From Salvator merianae (taxonomy: Eukaryota > Chordata > Lepidosauria > Squamata > Teiidae), in assembly GCA_003586115.2 (NCBI GenBank), contig QVOM02000049.1:20877881-20941880 (forward strand): DNA of 64,000 bases. The letters are read 5' to 3'. The notes under the pieces are model-generated. The model was not told the DNA's origin, searched no databases, and was given only the letters and a program-made list of their open reading frames with translations. Below are positions 11,881 through 23,559 of the stretch, piece by piece; positions within the stretch are counted from its first letter, which is position 1; each line of letters begins with the position of its first letter. The translations under genes and the position numbers were made by a program.

Positions 11881-12208
11881 GGTTGTGTGACTACAGCTGT
11901 GTCTCCACTTACCTATCAGAGGTGTCCCTGTTGTCCAAAGAAGGTACCTGTTTCTTCCTCATTTCCACTTTTGGCAGCAGCAGGAGTCCTGTGGAAATAA
12001 TACCAGACCGTTTATCAATGCTATCTTCAACTGAGGTACCTTGTATGCAGGGTGTTTTTGTGTCCTGCATGGAGGTGCCATGGAAAATGGTGCCTCAGTG
12101 CTCCAAAAATGGAGACAAAGAGGGTGCCTTTCCCCTCAGTTTCTCCCCTGACTGGCTGTCACAGAGTTGCCCCCACCTGGAAGTGGAGATGCGATCTACC
12201 TGTAGTAT

Positions 12209-12377
12209 TGTTATTATTAAATGCCACTGAGTTGGGGTCAGCTCCCGTTGACTTCATTGATACATCCATGCACTTACAGAAGTGGTTTGCCATTATATTC
12301 TTCCGGGAAGATGTTGGGAATCAAACCTGCAACCCTCTGCCTTCCAGGCAGTTGTACTACTACAGAGCTATAGCTAC
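12209..12377 (-). mobile_element. tRNA-headed SINE with L2/MIR-like tail, copy 1
   Basis: The reverse complement begins with a tRNA-like promoter half (CTGTAGTAGTACAACTGCCTGG, then GGGTTGCAGGTTTGATTCCC, a B-box-like stretch). It passes through GGCAAACCACTTCTGTAAG and ends near GACCCCAACTCAGTGGCA plus (AAT)n. The same order occurs in the plus-strand copies at 37551 and 63903. Transcription would have been by RNA polymerase III from the A and B boxes. The terminal GACTCAGTGG motif resembles L2-mobilised SINE tails. Confidence 0.75.
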
Positions 12378-12484
12378 TTTCACCTCTGATATAGACAATT
12401 ATATGAGTCTAAAAGCCAACTTCTGGGAAACTGTGAGTAGGACAAGTTGTTGTGCCCATGTTGTCTTCCTAGACTTCCAAATAA

Positions 12485-12560
12485 AACTGTGAGAACAGGT
12501 TGTAGGGTTAGATAAGCCATTGGTTCGATCCAGCAGGTTATTTCTTATGCTTGTATGTTG
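12485..12560 (+). mobile_element. CR1 LINE extreme 3' end
   Basis: Only the terminal phrase remains: TTAGATAAGCCATTGG, TTCGATCCAGCAGG and TTTCTTATGCTTGTATG. It matches the last 70 bp of the other CR1 copies with several substitutions. Confidence 0.5.
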
Positions 12561-13000
12561 TTTCCTATAACACATCCCGCAAACCCAACTATAAAAGTCT
12601 CAGCAACATAAAATAATTTCCTCCTGTTTTGTGAATTTTGTAAGATTAGGACAGAAAAAATAATGATGTATTTATTACACTACCACTGGATGAGAAGAAA
12701 AGCAAAAGAGAATGGAATGCACAAAGCCACATTCACAACATTTATCTTGAAATATCTAAAATTTCTGCTGTAGAAATTTCAGTGTCTAAAGTCCCTTTTA
12801 AAATTAGACTGGATGAATTGTTATTTTTTTTACTGCTTTAAGAATTTCAAAATAAGAAAGACCAATGGGAAAGAAGCCTGCTCATTTGAAGAAAAATACG
12901 AGAGAAACATATAAAACTGGCTGGCAACATCATTGTGAGGTTTCATTGGAATCTGGCAGAAAAGAAGGGTTAATTTTGCAAAAAAGTGTGTTCAGTATTT

Positions 13001-13753
13001 GGGTGTGTTCAGACAAGCTATTTTGGTTGCCTTCTGGGCGAATGTGAGCTGAGGATGCCACATATTTTTTTCTGGAAGTTCCTCTCACACTTCTCCAAGG
13101 CTGGTTTAAGTCACCTCTTCCCCATTCGGATTTTCAGTGCTTTGGGGGTGACCTTTTCCTTTAGGTTGCATTCCCACACGAGCAGAGGAGGGATTTTGGC
13201 AGAAAGGAGGTGGGGCTCCATTGATGACTCAGCCTCCCATTCGTTCAACTGATTAATGTGCCAACCATATAATCATCCAATCATGAAGCTTGTTCACTGT
13301 ATCACCCGTAGCCGATCTAAACATAGGAACTACATGGCTTTCCTCTCAGCGCCATTTCAGTTATAATGATAGAAGTTCCTGCAGTGCTACCAAAGTGCTG
13401 AGGCGTCTCTTGACACCACGGGAGAATTGGTTCATCTCCTCAACATTTGGGAGAAACCAGGAAGTAACTAAATGGTAGAAGCGGGAACCAATGGGAACAG
13501 AGAGACTTGGAAATCAGCCAGTCGCAGAGGCAGGAGGAAGGTTGGAGCGACGGACCAATGAATGTGCTCCACCTGTTGGTAAGGAAGCTGTTGCCAGGTT
13601 TCAAGCCACCCATGGTAGACAGTGTGATGGGAAGGGGCAGGCAATGATGTGGTTCATCGGGGTGATGTTTGAATGCAGAAATGTGCTTGCACTTCCAAAT
13701 AATTCAGCTGCTCATTTGCATGCAGATAAAAACAGGCTTGTCTGATCACACCC
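13001..13753. mobile_element. Harbinger-like MITE (GGGTGYGATCAGACA family), long copy
   Basis: Left terminus GGGTGTGTTCAGACAAGC; reverse-complemented right terminus GGGTGTGATCAGACAAGC. The two agree over 18 bp with one mismatch. The element is flanked on both sides by TTT, consistent with a 3-bp target duplication. It is longer (753 bp) than its relatives at 17986 and 39619. The internal open frames (13491-13745 and others) show no transposase motif, so it is non-autonomous. Confidence 0.75.
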
Positions 13754-14478
13754 TTTATTCAATATAGCAGTGAGTACTTCTGACCTGATTCTCTTTTTGA
13801 AGCATTCCAGATGGTGCTCCAACCCTGCTCACAATCCTTGCTGTCTTCAAACCATACCCAGATGAGCTGCTTCTCTTGGCAAAAAATAAGTTGCAGGTCT
13901 CATCTTCCAAATATGTCTTGGAATCTCTGGTGCAACAGACCTGAGAACAACAGCTAGGAGTGAAAAGCTCAAGTCATCCCTGCCATGGAAAAAATATGTC
14001 TTTTCAGTGGGGAAACGTTAAAGGCTTACTGCAGCTTCTATAAAGAAAGAACAATTACCGATAGGGCTCTTAAAAACAGATAATTAATTTTGCTTTTTTG
14101 TTTATTATTGTTTAAAGTTGCAATGTTTGAAAATAAAATAGCTTTTTTATGATGGCTATTCTTCCTTGTAAGGAAAATTGTTTAGTGCTCAACTGTTTTA
14201 TTTCTTTTTTGATACTTTCAATAATTTTATTGATATATTTTTTTGAAAGCTTGACCTCTAAATATTTTAAACATTTGTTACTGATTTTTCACTGCTAATG
14301 CTGTTTGGGCTTGCATTTGTTATTTAGAGGAGATAACATTCACTGATCATTCTGATTTTTTAAGTTTACCTTTGAGTCCTGGGATGTCATGAAATGAATT
14401 TAATTCTTTTAATATATCCTGAGCACTTTGCTTTGGATCTTTAAGAAGCAAGATCATATAATCAGTAAACAAACTTAG
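13754..14478. other. AT-rich region without recognised features
   Basis: No coding or repeat signal recognised; several T-rich runs near 14090-14300. Confidence 0.4.
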
Positions 14479-15007
14479 GCCCTTTCTGCACAGGGTGATA
14501 GAGCAGACCAGACCATGGCTTGGTCTAGGCTTCTGCAGAATAATAGAGGCTCTTCTCCTTCCTAATATACTCTGTCTGCACTGGACAAAGTGTAGTCTGT
14601 ACCAGGATGCCCCGAAAGGTGTCCTGTCCTGGTCTATTGATAGTCCTTTTTTTTTTGAGGTCTAACAGCTTACTAGGGGATGGTATACTGGACCATCATC
14701 TGGTGTCCCACAGCAGATCCATCTTTTTGGCACAACAAGAAGTGCTACTGAAATATCCCGCAGGAGCTCTTAAGGCCAGGATTTTTCATTCCTGGCTTTC
14801 AGAGAATTGGCGGTCACTCTGTGCCAGCTCTGAAACTGGTGTGAGCTTTGGAGCCAGTGTGGCGGCTGGCACTGAGCAGACTGTCCCAATATGGACAGTC
14901 TTGTTCTGTGCCAGGAGCAATCTGTCCCAGCTTGGGATGGATTGCTAATTCTGGTATAGGACAGCCCGCCCTGTACCAGAATAGCTAAGGTAAGTGCAAA
15001 TATGGAC
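14479..15007. mobile_element. Harbinger-like MITE starting GGCCCTTTCTGCAC (529 bp)
   Basis: Begins GGCCCTTTCTGCACAGGG and ends GTGCAAATATGGAC, with TTA on both sides (3-bp target duplication). The core GTGTGAGCTTTGG is shared with copies at 38859-38890 and 61851-61875. Its left 14 bp are the same as the termini of the 180-bp palindromic elements, suggesting mobilisation by a common transposase. It holds a chance open frame at 14607-14948. Confidence 0.65.
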
Positions 15008-15145
15008 TTACACTTTATGGAATTTTACCTAAGCTCTTAGTTTTTCAAAAATCATCTGAATGGGGATTATAAAACAGGAACCTCCATAAATCAGCTTTCT
15101 TCTTAGTTACTCACTTCAGGCTCAAAAATTGCTAAAAGTTCCAGT

Positions 15146-15452
15146 TACAGATGTGCACAAACCTAATTTTTGTGGTTCAATTTAAACTTCAAACGGGGTT
15201 GGCAGTTCATCACTTTAAAACTGTTTTAAAGGCCCTTTCAAAGGGGCAAAAATATTGCTGAACCAGTTTCATTCAGTACCATTTTGGCTCAAATAGGGAT
15301 TGCTTGTGGAGTTCTATTTGAACCTCCATTGGTTTGGTTTGAATTCAAACTGAAGCCTTACTGTTAGGGGATTCAGTCTGAATTTGAATCATTTGAACTT
15401 CCTCAGTTTGTATCACATTTGTTTTAAAAAGAACCAGCTTGGCACATCCCTA
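15146..15452. mobile_element. hAT-like MITE (TAGRGATGTGCAC family), copy 1
   Basis: Left end TACAGATGTGCACAAACC; reverse-complemented right end TAGGGATGTGCCAAGC. Flanks GTTCCAGT and GTTTCAGT match in 7 of 8 positions if the right boundary is moved 2 bp. The interior is rich in TTGAA/TTCAA words, as in copies at 45586, 52172 and 59177. Non-coding. Confidence 0.65.
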
Positions 15453-15494
15453 GAGTTTCAGTATAACTGACTAGCATGTGTTTTTTCTGTCCAT

Positions 15495-15620
15495 TTCATT
15501 TATTTATTGGATTCATACAGCCATCCAGTAACTGAAGCTCTTTGGGTAGCTTACAAAACAGATATTAAAAACATATTTCTTTTAAATAATTCAAAACACA
15601 TAAAACAATAAAATTAATTT
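15495..15620 (-). mobile_element. Retroposon 3' tail, antisense
   Basis: TTTCATTTATTTATTGGATTCATA followed by CTTTGGGTAGCTTACAAAACAG and an A-rich stretch. On the minus strand this is the usual TTGTAAGCYRCCC ... GGTATATAAAT type tail seen in reptile retroposons. Family not determined. Confidence 0.45.
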
Positions 15621-15811
15621 TAAAAAATCCTGTGAAGGCCATCCATCATGAAGAATGAACTCAATTCAATCACATAGCTAGGCCTGACATCAGATTGAGA
15701 ACAATCTAGAAAGATATTTCATCTGATCAAGAAACTAGTGGAGCTCTGACACTTGCCTGAGAACAGAATATTTGAGATTGCCCAGAAACTGTCCTGTCCA
15801 GAGAAGACAAA

Positions 15812-15991
15812 GGCCCCTTCTGCACTTGACCTTATTCCAGATTATATCTTGCAATAGGGATCTGCCATCTGCATGCTACTATGGACTATGGGAGGCCCCA
15901 CCTGGGGCCTGCTATAATCAGCACTAGTGTGTGGATAGCAGGTCCCTATTCTGGGATATAGTCCAGAATAAAGCCAAGTGCAGAAAGGGCC
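15812..15991. mobile_element. Palindromic 180-bp MITE (GGCCCTTTCTGCACTTGG), copy 1
   Basis: Almost the whole element is one inverted repeat. The left arm begins GGCCCCTTCTGCACTTGACC and continues TTATTCCAGATTATATC and AATAGGGA(T/C)CTGCCATCTGCATGCTA. The right arm returns the same words inverted, ending CCAAGTGCAGAAAGGGCC. Flanks AAA/ATA are only a partial 3-bp match. Copies at 24857, 27750 and 59690 have the same length and structure. Confidence 0.85.
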
Positions 15992-17985
15992 ATAGATTGA
16001 GCATATACATAGTCAGCCTCTCTTCTCCCAAGATCCTATACACATCCTCAGAGAATATAAACAGAAATAAATAAGTTTTAAGTGGGCAACAACATACTTC
16101 CACCAGACTCTCATCACTTACTGAATTATACTCAGGACAGACACAAATGATTTTATCTGTAGAATACTGTGCAGAGTTATCACAATAGAATATTGAATGG
16201 ACTACTTTATTATTACACGGGCTAGAAGTTAGGTCTTTTGACCAGAAGCAGTGCCTCACTAAGATCACAGTGTTTGTCAATCACCGGAGGCTCCCCCAGC
16301 TCCCCCCAACAGCATACATTTGATTAAATGCATTCAGGAATTTTAGGGGACAGGTGGTTGGCTATGATTGGCCTAAATACCAACTTTTAGCAAACTGTAG
16401 CCAATCATCTGCCTGAGTTTGGTACTAGCTCCTCCTCCTCCTCCTCCTCCTAATCCCTGAACAATCCCAAGGTCACAATTTTCTTGGAGGCTCAGGCAGG
16501 CATTTTAACTCTGCTGGTGTTGGAGGATCATGGCCATGAAAAAAGGTATATTTTATTTGTAATGTTACTTATGTTTAAGCCAGGATTTTCCGTTGTTCCT
16601 AGCCTTCACCTGGGCAGGGCATGCATTTGGTGGATCACCTGGAATTCCCATGGAGGAGAGAGTAAGCCTTGCTGCCGCCTGCTGAAATCCAGGTGTGTTT
16701 TCTGTACACACCTGGAGGCCTGCTGTTCACTGCTCTCTACTGAGGTGGCAAGTGCAAGGAGAGGTGCCAGAGTGGCAGGGCTTGCTTCTCTCCTGCACTG
16801 AAAAGCATGTGTTTTTTGCTTGTGCTGCTGCGATGGAGAGTGGTGCAGAGCTGGGCTACAGTGGTGAATACATGCCTGGGTCTCAGCAGGCAGCAGCTGT
16901 CCACTGTCCACTCTGAGGAGAGAGATGTTGAAGATGACAGCATTTTTGTCCCTTCCACGCCTGATCTATAGCCAAAGTGGCAACTGAAAAGTTGCTTTAA
17001 TGCACAACCCTGGGATCAGGTACTTAGAGTCAGGCACTATTCCTTGGGCCTACCTCCCTTCTCAGAATGTGGTGTTTTTCCTTTTCTTTTTGAAGGCCAT
17101 GAGATATTCCTTTTCCCCTGGGTGCATCTGCCTGTCTAGATCAGGCAGCTAAATTTAAATGGGCAAGGGTTATTGTGGGTCTGCATGTTGTAGGTACAAT
17201 TCACTGAATGGGGCATAATTCTAAGTTCAGAAGAAGGTGAACAAGGGTACTTTACTTAAGACATAAATGCTGTCCTTCCCCAAGAACCTTTAGATTGGGA
17301 AAGAGACTGGCACTGGAGAACAAAAAAGTGTTGTGTGTGTGAGTGTGTGTATGTATGGAGGCGATACAAATTAACACAGTTAACTTGCACCGGCATTTTG
17401 TGGGACTCCAAATTAGATTGTGATTTGTTTATCAGAAACAGGATTCCGGTTTCCTGATTTTTCCTTCTAATCAGTATTTATTGAATGCTTTCTATTGTAG
17501 CTATTACATCCACTGGAATTTTCTTCCAATGCACTACTGTCTGTTGAAACTTCTAACTGTCCTTGAGTTAGCTCAAGAAGCATGGATAGCAGCTTATGTG
17601 ACTGCTAATTAACTTTGCCATGGTGTTGGCCTCAAGATTCTAATATTTGCTTATAGGTGTTAATCATTTGGTGATTTCTAGAGGTATCATATGAAAAGGA
17701 ATTCAGGCCTCCTACAGTAAAAGGATTTTTGCAGGTACAGCTTCTGATATAGGCTGAAATATCGTTTGTTTGCTTGTTTGTTTGACTGCACTCATCCCAC
17801 ATATAATGCTTGTGTCAGTTCCTATAAACCACCTTGTAATGCAGTACTGTGTTATGCAAATAATTTTCATCTGTTAAAAACCAGGCGTTAGGGGAACCAT
17901 GTAGGTCACTGTAAATTAACTGCTCTGCAGGAAGAAAGCCCAGTCTACCAATGTAAAGTCATTGGCACTTCAGTGAGGAGACCTA
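15992..17985. other. Largely unassigned DNA
   Basis: A (CTC)n run lies at 16430-16451. The frames at 16484-16958 on both strands look like chance. The stretch 17460-17700 is not repetitive and lacks recognisable repeat ends. No exon with splice-site support could be defined. Confidence 0.4.
16430..16451. repeat. (CTC)n microsatellite
   Basis: About seven CTC units. Confidence 0.95.
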
Positions 17986-18396
17986 GGATGTGATCACATA
18001 GGGCTTTTCAGGGCACCTATTTACAAAGGATTGCCCCATCTGGACACAGTAAAAAACATGTGTCACACAGTTTTTAAAATAAGTGCCTTAAGGCTTCCTA
18101 CCTTGCTTCACTTTCTTGTCATTGCCTTCAGTGCTTGTCTCCCATTGGCCACTGCTGCCACATTTTTCTAGGGAGCTGATTGGTCAGCTAGCTTTTCCCA
18201 GGCTATGAGCTCCGTATTGGCTACAGAAGCTTCCGTAGCCCCCCATCTCATCTGCCCAAACTGCGTCTCATCTGTGAAAAGGCTGAAGAAAAGAAGACTT
18301 CAGGATGAGATAAAGCATTGTTCTATGTTTTATGTGTGTCCCTTGGGTCTCAAATTCACCCTGGTGGCATCCCTAACAATGTGTCTGAACACACCC
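17986..18396. mobile_element. Harbinger-like MITE (GGGTGYGATCAGACA family), copy with CTA duplication
   Basis: Left end GGATGTGATCACATAGGGC; right end GTGTCTGAACACACCC. CTA flanks both sides as a 3-bp target duplication. Length (411 bp) equals that of the copy at 39619, and both start with GGGCTTTTC shortly after the terminus and contain a CCATTGGCCA or TGATTGGCCA word. Open frame 18205-18474 lies inside and is not recognisable. Confidence 0.72.
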
Positions 18397-18774
18397 CTAG
18401 ACTATGGGATTGTGGACTCTTTGATATTGCTAAAGCCCAATTGCTTTATTGAAAGTTTCCAGGACTGTATTTAATGAGAAAAGTCACATTCATACCAACC
18501 ATGTTTTATAAGAGACGACTATGTATATTTCAAATTTTATCCTACCCTCTATTGATAATCAAAATAAACTAAAACCAAGAGAAATAAAATATCCATAAAA
18601 GCAATTGTAAAAATAATCAAAATATAATGCAGTATATTCAGACAAAAACCCTACATCTTGAAGTAATGTATTATCATGAGTAAGGGAAGGAAAGACATAT
18701 TTCTTAGCCAAAGATCATAGTAAATAGGTATATATTTAGCAGTTAATAAAAACATATACAATACTAATATTAAT

Positions 18775-19190
18775 TTTTCATTCATTTAGTAAAAATATTT
18801 ATATACCACTTCACATTAAAATATAATACATAACATAGAGAATAAAAACAGCTAAAATCATAATAGTGGTATAAAACATGATTAAAATCAAGGATGGGGG
18901 AAACAGCAAGCATGAACTCTGGAAAGGGCTGGGGGAAAAGATAAGTCTTCAGTGGGCACCTACAAACCAGAGGTGTAGGCATCCTACAAATATCACAGGG
19001 AAGACTATTCCAGAGGGTGGGTATCACCACTGAGAAGACCTGACTGTGGATAGTCAGAAGATGACATTCAGTAATTCATGGTACCCGCAGCAGGACCTCA
19101 CCTGAAGATCTCTCAATAGTGCATGGGCCAGCTCTGAGTGGAGAACATCCCACAAGGGGAGAATCCCTTAAAAGGCCTTTAGATAGGCTG
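18775..19190 (-). mobile_element. Antisense LINE-like repeat, family not recognised
   Basis: Begins with an AT-rich tail (TTATATACCACTTCACATTAAAA), then TAAGTCTTCAGTGGGCACC, CTATTCCAGAGGGTGGG and ACCACTGAGAAGACCTGACTG. This string of phrases is common in reptile genomes on the antisense strand of a non-LTR element. A weaker relative lies at 54000-54420 and possibly 16000-16270. No coding frame survives. Confidence 0.45.
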
Positions 19191-20356
19191 CTATCCTAGG
19201 ACTCTAAAGATGATGGCACCACCAACAGGACTTCAACATCAGGTTTATATAGGAGGGCTTGCTCCGTTAGACAACTGGGATCATTTTCTTCAAGGCATTT
19301 ATTTACTCCATGTGCTTTCATTCTTTCACCCTCCCACCATGCTTGGGCTTTACTACTAGAATTTATATTCTGAATCTTCATTTTTTTCTGTTCTGCTTCT
19401 ATTAACATTAGGACTTAGGTGATAGTCATAGGTGATTACTTGGGATCAGCAAAGAGGGCTCTTCATATTATTGCTCCTAGAGAGGAGGCAGTCAAAGAAC
19501 AGAAATATCTGAGCCACCCCACCCCACCTGGCAAGCAACACATGAAGATGTTTCTTGTTATGGAAAGGGAGGAATGCTTAGGCAAAGAAAGATGGTAATT
19601 AGAAGATTGAAGACCTTTTCTGGCCTAGGAATAGCATAGCTGCTTCTTAAGCAGTTGTAAGAGGTTTAGGAAATGGGGAAGGAAGGAAGTGCTATAAGAA
19701 GGAGAGGGAGAGAGGAAGGAAGGAAGGAAGGAAGGAAGGAAGGAAGGAAGGAAGGAAGGAAGGAAGGAAAGAATTATTTCTAAGTCATTGTTATTTTATT
19801 AAACTGATGCCTCTGACATGTCTTTTATTGCTATGACAAAAGTGGCTAAAACATTCTTCCTCTGTGGTGTTTACTAACTGCTTGATTCAGGATTGATGAG
19901 AAGACAAGTGTGCTGTTACTTAAAGGAAGGATGCACATTTCTCCCTCCAAATGCAGGCAGCCCTGTGATCTTGGGGGCAGGAGAAGCTGGGTTATGTGGG
20001 AAGAGATTGATGGCTGGCTTAGGAAAGTGTCGGAACTGAGGATCCTCACTTCTGCAAAGATAAACAGAGTCATCAAAGAGAAGATTGTCCCATGGTGGCA
20101 ATTACCAAATTAAATTAGCGATGATAGCCAACTTAAATTAATTGGCTTGATGTCCACCCCAGTATCTGCTAATTTAGCTTATTTTTCATAATTTTCATGG
20201 CCAGGGCAGTCAAATTATGCCTTCAGCTGAATATGGATCAGGGAAAACATATGCAGAGAAACAGGGAAACCTGTATCTCTTCTTCAGCACACTGATTTAG
20301 ATGGACCCACAATGTTGAAGGATGGAGGCATGTAAGTCCCCAGTTCAGTTCCATGC
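19191..20356. other. Unassigned DNA with one long microsatellite
   Basis: Apart from the GGAA array listed separately, nothing recognised. Mirror-image open frames at 19846-20113 on both strands are chance. Confidence 0.4.
19714..19770. repeat. (GGAA)n microsatellite
   Basis: About fourteen consecutive GGAA units preceded by imperfect purine repeats. Confidence 0.97.
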
Positions 20357-20537
20357 AGTGATGTCTTTTAGCTTTAAGCGCAGATGTTTGCACATGCAGG
20401 CTGGGCAATTGCTGGCCATGAAAATACACACTTTCCCCTGAGTGGGTTTTGCATTGACACGCTGAGGGAAAGCACATGCACCCACAGCCAGTGACTGTGC
20501 CTGCAAATACCCATGCTTAAAGCTACGAGATGCCACT
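20357..20537. mobile_element. Palindromic MITE (GCTTTAAGYGCAGGTGTTYGC family), copy 1
   Basis: The left arm reads AGTGATGTCTTTTAGCTTTA then AGCGCAGATGTTTGCAC. The reverse complement of the right arm reads AGTGGCATCTCGTAGCTTTA then AGCATGGGTATTTGCAGG. The centre has CTGGCCATGAAAATACACA, shared with the copy at 46425 (CTGGCCATGAAAACACACC). Non-coding; no clear target duplication. Confidence 0.65.
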
Positions 20538-21035
20538 AGTTCCATCCATCATGGATAGCTGGCATTGTATCTCCATTCATCAACACTGGAAATTAGTTAA
20601 CAAAAGTGTGCATATCCAAAGTCCCTAAGTTTGAACAGGATGGAGTTTTCAAACAGAGTAGAAGTTTGAACAGGTTTCAAAACTTCCAAACATTCGCTTT
20701 TTAAAATTTGAAGTTGTAATCTTAGTTACAATATAAGTGTTGTCATGTTGGAGCCCCAAGTTCTTTCCTTTCCTTCTCAGAGTCCAGCTTTCACAGTCAT
20801 ACATCACAAAAGGCAAGACTACTATTTTAATAAATCTGTTCCTTATCCTTCATGATCAGCTGTCAGAATTGACCACTTCAGGCCCATTTCTTTCAGGCCT
20901 CCAAAAGTCAAGATACAGGCCAGCTAGAAAGGGTCATGTTCTTACTTTATTTGCATGTAAACAGTTCCAAACCATTCTCTTTTCCCATGTCTCCCTGCCC
21001 CAATACCTGGTAGACAAAACATCCAAGCTCCCAGG

Positions 21036-22776
21036 TAGGGATATGCCAAATGACTTCATCAATTTCACATTTTGTACGAAAACAGCGTTTTTGACATTTT
21101 CATATGAAATGTGAAAAACCCATTTTTCGTATTCTGGAAACAAATGCGAACGCAAAAAATACCATTATTTTTGAAGATTTTTGATGCAGAAAGAAAAGGG
21201 AAATTAAATCTTGAAAAATGGAAAGGGAAAAGGGGGAAAGGAGGCAGGGAGGGAGAGGTAGAAAATAAATCCTATATGCATTTTCTCTCTTTCTCTCTCT
21301 GTCTCTCACACACAAACCAATGACACTAGGCTGCTGATGACATGGGGTACACTCAGTGCCCTGGACCAGCACCCATCAGGTTCAGTGCCCAAGGGCCAGT
21401 ACCAATCTGAGGCCTTGGCCAAGATGGACAAATCTACAGGTGAGGCTGCTCGAGCAGCAGCATCTCCATTCTCCATTCCCCGTTCCATCTGGGACAACCT
21501 TTGTCCCAGAGATCTTCCTTCCTTCCCCTTACAGTTTTAGTGCTAAAGTAAGCCACTGCCAGAGTAAACAACAACTCTGTCTGTTGATCCTTTTGCTGAG
21601 GTGGGGGGGCCCTGGCATCTGCATCTGCATCCATACCAGCAGTACATCTTCCTTGGACCTACACTCCTCCTTCTCAGACTCAGCTGTACTATTACATAGA
21701 GGGGAGACACAGATTCAGTCAGACAACAGAAGAATATGATAGCAAAGCAAGCAGCAGCTCAGCTAATAAGGTAAAGGAAAGCAGGAATAAATTGTTTTGA
21801 AAAGGCTTTCCAATAGAGACATGTGTGATTTCTTCATGGTAGCTTTGGGAGTGCTGTGTGACATAAGAAGAAGAAGAAGAAGAACTTGGTTTTTATACCC
21901 CGCTTTTCTCGGCTGAAGCTGACTCAAAGTGGCTTACAAGGTTATTTTTCGCCCAAAGGCTTACATCTGTCTATCTTCCGCATCACACAATGTGATGGTC
22001 CCTATTTATCTACTTGCAATTACTTGCTTTCGAACAGCTAGGTTGGCTGGAGCTAGAGGCCAGTAGAGGGAGCTCATTCCCCCTACACGGCAGACAGGGG
22101 CCTTGAACTCCGATCCTCCTATTGAAAGATCAGTGCCTTAGCCTTCTGCGCCACATAAGAGGTGGATAGGGGCACTTATTTCAGTCAGGATTTTCTTGCC
22201 AGCCACACAGTTGGCCATGGCCAATTAGCAGAAGGATCCTCTGCTTCTTTCATGGATTTTTTGGGATCTCTCCACCCCAAATCCAAAGAATTGGCACAGT
22301 GATCCCTAGGGTGCCCACAGAGCTCCATGTAGTTCCATGTCAAATTTGGAAGCTGCAGCTGTAACGGGGTGCCAACTATGCCCCTTTGGACTACCATGTG
22401 ATTCTATTAGACCCCAAGTGATTTTGAGCTAGAGCCTCCAAAATTGGCATGGTGGTCCCCAGGGTGCCTCCGGAACTCCATGTCAAATCTGGAGGCTACA
22501 GCTGCAACAGGGCACCAATTGCACCACTTTGGACTACCATATGATCCTATTGGACACCTGATTCATTTTGAGCAATTCTCTTGGCTGAACTGAGGTCCCA
22601 CTGCACCCCTCCCCTAGCTTTCCTGACACCTTCCTTTTGTGAAAAAAATTGTTGAAGCTTCACATCGAAATTGAAACCAGCATTTTTTCGCTGTCATGTT
22701 TTCGATTGAAAACAAAGTTGCTGGTTTTCGATTAGCTGCAAAGCGAGAAGTGGAAAAAATGTCATGCAAAACCCTA
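21036..22776. mobile_element. hAT-like element (TAGRGATGTGCAC family), 1.74 kb, with nested SINE
   Basis: Left end TAGGGATATGCCAAATGAC; reverse-complemented right end TAGGGTTTTGCATGAC. Flanks CTCCCAGG and GTCCCAGG form a 7/8 target-site duplication, the hAT hallmark. The subterminal TTCGNACGAAAA words are shared with the copies at 40530 and 56724. A tRNA-headed SINE is inserted at 21868-22165. The internal open frames (for example 127 codons at 21356-21739) show no transposase block that I recognise, so I treat the element as non-autonomous. Confidence 0.72.
21868..22165 (-). mobile_element. tRNA-derived SINE with Sauria/BovB-like tail
   Basis: On the minus strand the element begins with a tRNA-like head (GGCGCAGAAGGCTAAGGC, then GATCGGAGTTCAAGGCCCC as B-box region). 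It carries a middle with AGATAAATAGGGACCATCAC and ends CTTGTAAGCCACTTTGAGTC, AGAAAAGCGGGGTATAAAAA and a (CTT)n tail at 21868-21884. That tail is the one squamate Sauria SINEs share with BovB LINEs. The middle resembles a different squamate SINE, so the copy may be a mosaic. It lies inside the hAT-like element 21036-22776 and therefore inserted later. Confidence 0.75.
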
Positions 22777-22784
22777 GTCCCAGG

Positions 22785-23559
22785 TCTTCAGCATTCCAGC
22801 TAACCACCAACAAGGGGAGACATTGGATCAGTGAGAAAACCAGGCAACCATGGCTAGAACCTGAGAAGATGCAAGGATAGCTGCACAGTGGCCAAAGCGC
22901 AGACACCAGCTGTGAGCTTGTGGAGGCCATAATGGAACATTGGTTGTGTATCCCAAATATTTTTAGTATTATAATAATAGTAATCCAGTGACCTCAGTAT
23001 GCACTGTAAATGCTGGAGATGAAGATATGATAGAATAATTTATCAAAATGTCTTTGCCCCATGGGAATATTTTTTTAAATTAAATAATAGGTTAATTTGT
23101 TCACATGGCACCTGGTTCTGCATTTGAGCTTCTGCCTGCTTGACCTGTCTGCCTCTGCCAGCTTCACTGCTCTGGTTCCACCTGCTTGACCTCCTCTGGT
23201 TCCACCTGCTTGACCTCCTCTGGTCCTCCATTGCTATGTGCTCTCAAGTCAGTCTTTTAGCCTGATGCAAGCTGAGAAAGTAATCTCCCAGTATGTGGCT
23301 GGGAGTATTTGTTCCTACTTGCTCCATTGAAACTACACAACTGCTTGCCAAGTTTCTTCACAAGAAGGTCTCAGATCTAGTTTTATTCTGATGTATCTTC
23401 TCCAACTGTGTTTTAATCTGGATCCAAGTGCTTTTCAGGGAAATGAAATGAGATTTCCATTAACAACCTTCCTGCTCCTCTGTTTTCCAGTAGTCCCTGG
23501 TGCTCTACTGTGCATCATCATGGTTTTTAAATGGAGAGAATTATAAAAGCAGCATCTAA
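22785..23559. other. No gene or repeat recognised
   Basis: A 17-bp phrase GGTTCCACCTGCTTGACC is repeated in tandem three times (once imperfectly) at about 23140-23225 and gives the Arg/Ser/Asn-rich frame there. Nothing else recognised. Confidence 0.4.

Noticed and set aside
13491..13745. 84-codon frame with fairly even composition
   Set aside because: Lies inside a MITE and ends in its terminal repeat; no transposase motif.
18205..18474. 89-codon frame starting in a GC-richer stretch
   Set aside because: Mostly inside the MITE at 17986-18396.
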